DNA of 64,000 bases from Ilex aquifolium (Eukaryota > Streptophyta > Magnoliopsida > Aquifoliales > Aquifoliaceae), in the NCBI GenBank assembly GCA_951799425.1, contig OX637395.1:16850951-16914950 (forward strand). Reading direction: 5' to 3'. How positions within the stretch are numbered: position 1 is the stretch's first letter; each line of letters starts with the position of its first letter. The translations under genes and the position numbers were made by a program. Shown here piece after piece: positions 57,867 through 64,000 of this stretch. The notes below the pieces were generated by a model. The model was not told the DNA's origin. It made no database searches and saw only the letters and a list, made by a program, of their open reading frames with translations.

Positions 57867-59645
57867 CTACGCGTGGGTACCAAGAACGAAGAGTTTCACC
57901 GAAGATTAAAAGGCAAAGTTTTGGAGAAATCAAAGTCTTGAGTTTTTGGGGGTGTTCTTGGTGTGTTCTTGAAGCCTAGTCTTCATTTCAAGCTTCAAGA
58001 GGTAGGGTTCTTCCTACCTTGGATTAATCTTTCCTTAGATGTTGATAGTTTAAGGGTTTGATATATTTATGCATATGGATAGACTTTTATATGTATGTTT
58101 ATGTTTATGGAAATGGAAAAGTGAGCATAGAAAAGGCTTAAGCTAATTGCTAGCTTGACTTTGGTATATGGAAGTTACATGTGATTGACATATGTAACTT
58201 ATGTATTGATATATATGTAGGTTTATGTTATGGAAATGGAAAAGTGAGCATAGAAAAGGCTTAAGCTAATTGCTAGCTTGATTTTGGTATATGGAAGTTA
58301 CATGTGATTTATTATGTAACTTAGTGAAATTAAAGGCATGTTATGTGTTATATAAATTATGCCTTGAAGGTGTTAGGTGAAATGCCTAGAGTATTTGGAA
58401 ATTGTTGTTTTGATTGAATTGAAATAACATGCTTAAGTTTAACTTGTGGAATCATATGCTTATGATATGATTTATAATTGAATGTGCTTGTTGATATATG
58501 CATGTGTTGATATATTAACATTGAGATGAATATGGTATTTATATGCTTAGGATATAAATTTACCATGGATGTGTTGAAATTGTCCATGTGTTGTTCTTGG
58601 CATATTGAGCATTATGTTGTGTGCAATGGGACATGGCATTGCATATGCACGGAAGCATCTCATCACATGGGTGTGTGCATGGTTGATGTCAACACCACAC
58701 TTGGTGATTGACGGTATGGCTTGGGAAAAGTTGGGTCGAAGACCTAGCTAAGCCGCTTGGTTGTATGATAAATTGGGTTGGGGTCAGCAAGAAGAGGCAT
58801 GACGACCTCTCGGGTGCAAGGCCCGGTGATTTGGGAGATGCACTCCATTGGTGTAAGAGTCCATAAAGTGTGCGGGTATGGATGACCCTTGGTGTAAGTT
58901 CATGAATATCCAATCCCAAGAAAGACCCTAGTTTTGAAAATGTTATTTGATGTGAACATAAATGATGGAATGAAACACTTTGGCATTGCATCGTGTAGTG
59001 GGAGTCGGTGAGGACTCGGGTTGAAGTGCATGAGTGAGTGTCATCTCATTTCATGGCATGGTATTGTTGCATTCCAACTTAGAATGCATATCCTTATAAT
59101 GAATGATTGTTTATATGTTGCAAATGAATGTTACATGAGCATGAGCATAGCCTTTGTAGGATCTACTCTACTGGGCGTTGGCTCACCCTATACGGGAAAC
59201 ATTTCAGGTGTGGGGTTTGCACCGGTGGATGGCTCACTTGGAGAGCATCAGGCATGAAGGGGGCCGACTTGTGGCCTTATTTTGAGTTTTTGTAAAAGAG
59301 TTATGAAAAATTGGTCTTTGGCATGTAAATTATGCAAATTAATTGTAATAGAACATATATGGACTAATGTTAAAGTAACCTTGCATGTTTTGATATAAGT
59401 ATGGATAATTGGACCCGGTGTGGTCATTTTTTTATATTGGGCCTCGGATGGGTCATGTGAAGTTAAATTGCACAGGTTGAGTTTTGGGTAGAGCTTCCTG
59501 TACGAAGGAGACTCTGCCCAAATTTTGTTAAGTTATGGACTCCGGTAAATGGGGCATAACAGTGTGATATCGAGTTACTCGGTATCTACGGGTGTTCCGC
59601 GGGTTGATGGGTAATCAACAGACCCCCGGATTTTGGGGCGTCACA
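57867..59645 (+). repeat. 3' LTR of Tekay/Del-like element, right part
   Basis: Resumes at ctacgcgtgggtaccaagaa and ends ggggcgtcaca, TG...CA with the left part at 46773-47359. It holds a tandem duplication (58098-58343) and ggctcaccctatacgggaaa near 59178. Open frames here are inside the LTR and not genes. Confidence 0.8.
58098..58343. repeat. 123-bp tandem duplication inside the LTR
   Basis: ggaaatggaaaagtgagcat at 58109 recurs at 58232, followed in both by aggcttaagctaattgctag and tatatggaagttacatgtga. Confidence 0.9.
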
Positions 59646-60792
59646 GTAGGGAACAAAATTAGAGGAATTCTGTTGAGGTATTTGTGATGCATGATTTTCA
59701 CCCCTCCAACTAAAATTTGGATGATTTTTCCATCCAGGGTTGTATGTATTAGAATATGGGTTGTTATAAGACTTTGAGAAAGTGTTTTCAACATTTGCTT
59801 GATCATGCAAGACTTCTTTAAGAGCAAGAATTGTTGGGCACTCCTTAATGGGGTGTCTAGGAATCTCAGAAATGTTACAAATTTCATCAATAGGGACAGT
59901 GTCAATTTTATTAACCTTTTTAAACTCTATAGCATCAACCCTCCTAGCTAATGTAGCAATTCTAGCCCCTAAGTCATCTTTATCCCTTAACTGATATTTA
60001 CCCTCACTCGATGAGGATTGTGTGGTCTTATTCTTAGGAGGTTCTTGGGATGTGGTATCCCAAGATTGTGCATTCTCGGTTAAACAGTCTAGAAAGTCAA
60101 TGGTCTCATCCGATTCCTTATTCATAAAGTCACCGTTACACATCATTTCTACCAACTGACGCATTTGTGGGGTCAACCCTTCATAAAAGAAGCTTATCAC
60201 ACGCCAGCTCTCATATCCATGGTGTGGGCAGGATGCAAGAATGTCTTTAAATCTATCCCAACTTTGGTAAAAAATTTCAGACTCTTTCTAAGAAAAAATC
60301 ATAATTTGTCTTTTAAAAGAGTTTGTGCGATATGTGGGAAAAAACTTTTTTCAAAAATTCTTTTTGCATCTCCGGCCAAGTGCCTATAGACCTAGGTCTG
60401 AGGGAATGCAACCAAGTCTTAGCTTTTTCTTTTAATGAAAAAGGAAAAAGCTTCAACCTGATTGTATTTACCGAAACAGTTTGGTCATGCAATGTAGCAC
60501 AAACCTTCTCAAAGTCTCTAATGTGCAACTAAGGGTTTTTCGAATCCATGCCATAAAATTTTGGAAGTAATGCAATCATACCAGGTTTAAAAATAAAATT
60601 CGTGGCATTTAATGGAAAGATGATGCATGAGGGTGCGGTGTGACGTGTAGGTTGCAGATATTCACGCAAAGTCCGACCATGATTAGCATTCAAATTATCA
60701 ACATCATTCTCATCATGATTACTTATTCTATCTTCATGATCCTCTTGTTCAGGAGAATTATTTCTCCTATTAATATTGGGATCTATAGCCAT
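59646..60792 (-). pseudogene. Gag of minus-strand gypsy element, truncated
   Basis: ATG at 60792 (MAIDPNINRRNNSPEQEDHE), then the gag domain: NFIFKPGMIALLPKFYGM, HIRDFEKVCATL, RLKLFPFSLKEKAKTWLHSL, TWPEMQKEFLKKVF. A frame change near 60313-60360 and a stop near 60290 interrupt it. It resumes with ISFFYEGLTPQMRQLVEMMC, FLDCLTENAQSWDTT and the Asn-rich NTYNPGWKNHPNFSWRG. The coding match ends at NFVPY at 59646, where the Tekay/Del LTR end begins. Nucleocapsid and pol are missing. Confidence 0.85.
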
Positions 60793-61053
60793 TGTATGAT
60801 TTGAATGAGATGAATCAAAAAGGTTTCCAAAAAATTATCTAAATATTCTCTTATTAAACGTCCACTCAAATCACGATGTCAAGAAATCATAAAACAATTA
60901 AAAGTAACAAATAAAAACAGAAAACAAAATTAAAAAACAAAAAGAAAATAAATTTCAGCAAAATAAAAAAATGGAACGCAGTTTCCGGATTCTGACGAAT
61001 CGTAAATCACGAAAACCTCAATACATGTGATGGCGGCTCCTTGTCTTTCGATA

Positions 61054-61073
61054 GTTACCCGGCAACGGCGCCA
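61054..61073 (-). other. Primer-binding site (tRNA-Asp type), minus strand
   Basis: Minus-strand TGGCGCCGTTGCCGGGTAAC, six bases (agcttt) after the LTR end, the same spacing as in the Athila-like element at 48895-48900. Confidence 0.9.
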
Positions 61074-61079
61074 AAAGCT

Positions 61080-62269
61080 TGCTACAACTTCAAATATGTA
61101 AACTCAAGCGCAGGTTGTACAAAGTAATATAGACTCGGAAGATCGAGGTCGAACCCTCAGGGAATTGTGAAAACAATCAGACACCACACTAAACCATTAC
61201 CAAACTTGTAAAATAATTGTCAAGATGAATGTTTGAATTTGAATAATTGAATAAATTGATTAAAACAATGTGCAAAATACTAGAGCATCAGGTACACCCT
61301 CTCAAATCCATACAGTAATGATTAAAGACTTAGTTTTCAAACCTAGACAAGAATCAAGTGTCAACTGACTCCAGTCGTCATATTTAGCAAAAAAAACAAG
61401 AAAACATCTCTGTTTATAACCAAAATTTTATCCAGAAAAATCGAAGAATTGGTTACTGGTTGTAAGTATTTACTATGCCCGGAGTCTACAATAAATCAAA
61501 CTCTCCTAACAATCGAATTCTTGATTTAACCAAACAATCCCCTAGCTATATTATTATGTGAAATAAATTGTAATTAACTTAAGCATGAAATGACTAGTTA
61601 TTTATCTTGTAGGGAAATTCAAGAAATCAAAGTATAAGACACAATGACTCAAGAATTTTTACAGACCAAAAATTTTACTAAAAACCAAAAGTTAAATTAA
61701 CAAAATATCACATACCATTAAATCAGTAAGTCAATAACAATACCGTACTTCATTGAGAGGTCCTCCCCTAGCTCTAGTCAAACCTCTTAGCCTGACATGA
61801 CAAAATTAAAACAGAACACTAAAAAAAATACTAAAACAAAATGTTCTCTCTACACAGTCATCCTCTCCTATATATAGCATGATTTTGGAAAAGATCTAAT
61901 TACAATACAACTCCTCTACTAGCATTGGCATGCTGGCAACACGCATCCGGATGCATGTTTTCAACTGTCCGGACGCAATTGGAAGTACGTTCCAACTCTT
62001 CAAGCATCTCAGCCTTCACCTTCTGTCACTTCCGTCCGGACGCAAAGCATTCCACCGTCTGGACACTCATTCCAGAAAGCTCCTCCTCAACTATGATTCT
62101 CCTTTCACTTTATTTCTTCCAATTTTTAGTCATTTTCCTGCAAAATAAACACAATTCTTCCATTACTAACATAGCATCAATTCTTTAATAAATTACCACA
62201 CTTACCAACTTTTTTCAACTAAATAATTAGTTTTTTCCATCAATTAATTACATTATGAGACCATAATCA
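61080..62269 (-). repeat. LTR of minus-strand gypsy element
   Basis: On the minus strand from TGATTATGGTC (62269) to GTAGCA (61080), about 1.19 kb, TG...CA. It includes cctgagggttcgacctcgat-type sequence near the primer end (plus strand 61141-61165), common in plant LTRs of this type. The 5' border is inferred from the upstream purine-rich motif. Short open frames at 61925-62188 are inside the LTR. Confidence 0.65.
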
Positions 62270-62390
62270 CACCACCTAACCCAGACCTTGCTAGTCCCTA
62301 GTAGGGCAAACAAAAATAAAACCACTTTCGTAGGATTCACGATTGCATTTAGCATATGCGACAAGCTTTTAAACCCCTAGGTTCCCCCTA
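62270..62390 (-). other. Internal 3' piece with polypurine-like tract, minus strand
   Basis: Minus strand ccctactagggactagcaag then gtctgggttaggtggtg just before the LTR start. The tract in related elements reads more like taagtttggggg, so this copy is degenerate. Confidence 0.45.
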
Positions 62391-63814
62391 GTGGACGAGT
62401 ATATTCATGTGCATAAATCTATCTATATGTGTGGTTGCACATGGTCAGTGGGGTGCTTGTGTTATGAATTATTAAATGTTATGCACAGGTGTTTCTAGAT
62501 TTATATTAAGGTGTGAGGTCCACTCTACTTGAAGAAACAATATACAGTTTTTTCGGAATAGGATGTGACATCTACAATGCTTTTACGTTCATTTGAATCC
62601 GTGATTCATCTCTTAAACAAAATATATGATTTTTTTTCCAAGATCTATCCGTTCTTGATTTAAAAACCTACTTCTTGATTTATAATCTTATCTATGTTAT
62701 AGATCTACAACGTTTTTACACTTCTTTTGATAATATGATTCGTTTCTTGGAAGAGTTCCATGTTTTACATAGGAAAATTACATGTTCTTGATAAACACCC
62801 TAGATTCTTGATTATTGTCGATTGAATACTTTATTTTTACGATTTATTCCATATTTTGCTTCGATTATTCTTTTACTTGAGAATTGTGGAACTATGGATT
62901 GTGGTATACGTAGATTTTGTAGAAAAGTGTTGTTATTAGCTCTAGTATGAGTGAGTGTGATGAACATGGATTACACTCGAATTCATTTCGTAGATTGTTA
63001 GAGGTTTTCCTCCCTTGAGGGGTTTGCTGGTTGTCTAATATTCATAGGGGGTTCGGTCTCTTGCGGGGGATAATCACTATTTGTTCGAGGCTAGGGGCTA
63101 GTATAATATTCCTAGGAAAGGATACATTAATGCTGATAGTGATACACTTCCTTTCTAAAGTGTTGTTGTTATGCGGGGATTAATTTGAGATGATTTGTGT
63201 TTGTGGTGGTTGATGAGATAGGTTCGGTGTATAGATTCATTCTAGCTAACTTGTGTAAACGAGATATTAATTATGATTTTATAAGTTGGGGTTTGTTAAG
63301 CATTCTATTTTACTATGAACTTTACTGTTTTATACTTAAACTCGAGATCGGTATTAACTGTCACTTTATACTTCAAATTATTATATGCTATTTTATAAAC
63401 CAAGTCTCACCTTTTTTATTATTTCAAAACCATGTTTGGGTTTGTGACGGTTTTTCTACTAATCTTATTTCTCATTCTATGATGTAAACATATGTTTTAC
63501 ATTTTGGTGTTGAAGATGATACAGTGCTAGGTGAGCAGGTAGATTGGGATTCTGAGGTGGATCATGATATGGGTACAGAAATGGACGTTTAGAGATGTTT
63601 TCCTTAGTTTATAGTTTCTTACTCTAATAAAGTGATAAGTCAAGGATGTTCTTTAGTTAGTTGTCGATGAATATTAACTTTGGTTTTGATGTAACAATAA
63701 AGATTTATTTATATTTTATTTGGGATTTATCTAGTTAGATATTGAGTGGTTGTATTTATTTAATGGTTGATAGTTCGTTAATGCCTCCATTATGGAATTT
63801 GGGGCATTACAAGG
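62391..63814 (+). repeat. Tekay/Del-type LTR fragment
   Basis: Ends tttggggcattaca at 63812-63814, like the LTR end at 8930-8940. Blocks from 63330 on (aaactcgagatcggtattaa, ctgtcacttta, gtttgggtttgtgacggttt) match 8430-8560 in order. No primer site follows, so it is a 3' or solo LTR. The left border is not determined. No gene is seen; the open frame at 63197-63487 is the counterpart of the LTR frame at 8161. Confidence 0.65.
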
Positions 63815-64000
63815 GGACTTTGGGTTTACAAAAGGTTGGCATAGTATTGGGGGAGGGGAGTTGCTAGAGGGGTACAGGGAAAGGGGAGGACATGAGACAC
63901 AAGAAGAAGAGGATACGAGAAGGGAGGGAAGGAGGGAGGGAGGGAAGGAAGGGAAATACTCGAGAGAAGAGAAGCAGCACAGCTCAACAGTATTGTTGAA
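63815..64000. repeat. Purine-rich tract with repeated GGGA
   Basis: Mostly G and A on the plus strand, with clustered ggga/ggaa units at about 63918-63953. No gene is seen. Confidence 0.6.

Larger units (their letters stand above)
45862..59645 (+). mobile_element. Tekay/Del-like Ty3/gypsy element, 5' truncated, with a nested Athila-like element
   Basis: Integrase end and chromodomain region (45874-46678), a polypurine tract (46760-46772) and a 3' LTR starting at 46773 give plus-strand order. The LTR is interrupted at 47359 by an Athila-like element and resumes at about 57867, ending ggggcgtcaca at 59645. Without the insert the LTR is about 2.4 kb. Everything 5' of the integrase is missing: the element begins at the TA microsatellite. 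Downstream, at 59646, the gag of a minus-strand element begins, so this element inserted into that gag. Confidence 0.75.
59646..62390 (-). mobile_element. Minus-strand Ty3/gypsy element with tRNA-Asp primer site, broken by the Tekay/Del insertion
   Basis: On the minus strand: short internal 3' piece (62390-62270), LTR (62269-61080), primer site (61073-61054), leader, gag (60792-59646). Gag is cut at 59646 by the Tekay/Del-like element, so this is the outermost layer of the nest. No continuation of gag or pol was found left of 45862, consistent with the 5' truncation of the inserted element. Confidence 0.7.

Overview
This is a nuclear window from a flowering plant. It is AT-rich and dominated by plant-type LTR retrotransposons (Ty3/gypsy Tekay/Del-like, Reina-like and Athila-like lineages, plus Ty1/copia), a plant LINE, MITEs and Helitrons. 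The one ordinary host gene I can support is a germin-like protein gene with one short GT-AG intron. Species cannot be read from the sequence; a eudicot is plausible but unproven. No tRNA, rRNA or CRISPR feature was seen.

Layout. 1-6669: a chimeric repeat (copy A; Reina-like integrase on minus, Athila-like protease on plus), interrupted near its left edge by a 5'-truncated LINE with a 10-bp target duplication. 6905-13157: a decayed Tekay/Del-like element with 5' LTR, tRNA-Met primer site, gag, protease, RT, RNase H and integrase, cut off in integrase. 13158-16650: a heavily decayed Ty1/copia element. 16651-20008: the germin-like gene (17357-18126, minus), its promoter, a MITE and a second copy of the promoter region without a gene. 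20009-28237: a terminal-inverted-repeat element split by a 7.7-kb non-autonomous Helitron candidate (20273-27998). The Helitron carries exon pieces of a mitochondrial pyruvate dehydrogenase E1-beta gene, a RIN2/RIN3-type ubiquitin ligase gene and an unrecognised gene.

30102-33921: chimeric repeat copy B, in the same orientation as copy A, with the LINE target site still empty and about 1.0 kb missing. 35858-40174: two related multi-exon genes of the 'putative gypsy-type transposon' family, both damaged, followed by an array of short inverted repeats. 40598-45834: a second Helitron-like segment, truncated at a TA microsatellite. 45862-62390: a nest of retrotransposons. An Athila-like element (47360-57866) sits in the 3' LTR of a Tekay/Del-like element (45862-59645), which itself sits in the gag of a minus-strand gypsy element (59646-62390). 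62391-63814: another LTR fragment. The end of the window is purine-rich sequence.

How the parts relate. The germin-like gene probably makes a secreted cupin; nothing else here looks like a working host pathway. The rest is a record of transposition: nested insertions, an empty-site pair, internal deletions joining LTR/primer site to integrase, and gene-fragment capture. The only long undamaged element ORF is the 404-codon ORF of the Athila-like element. I did not find a convincing new biological system. The best leads are the gene-capturing Helitron, the chimeric repeat present twice, and the rearranged Athila-like element.
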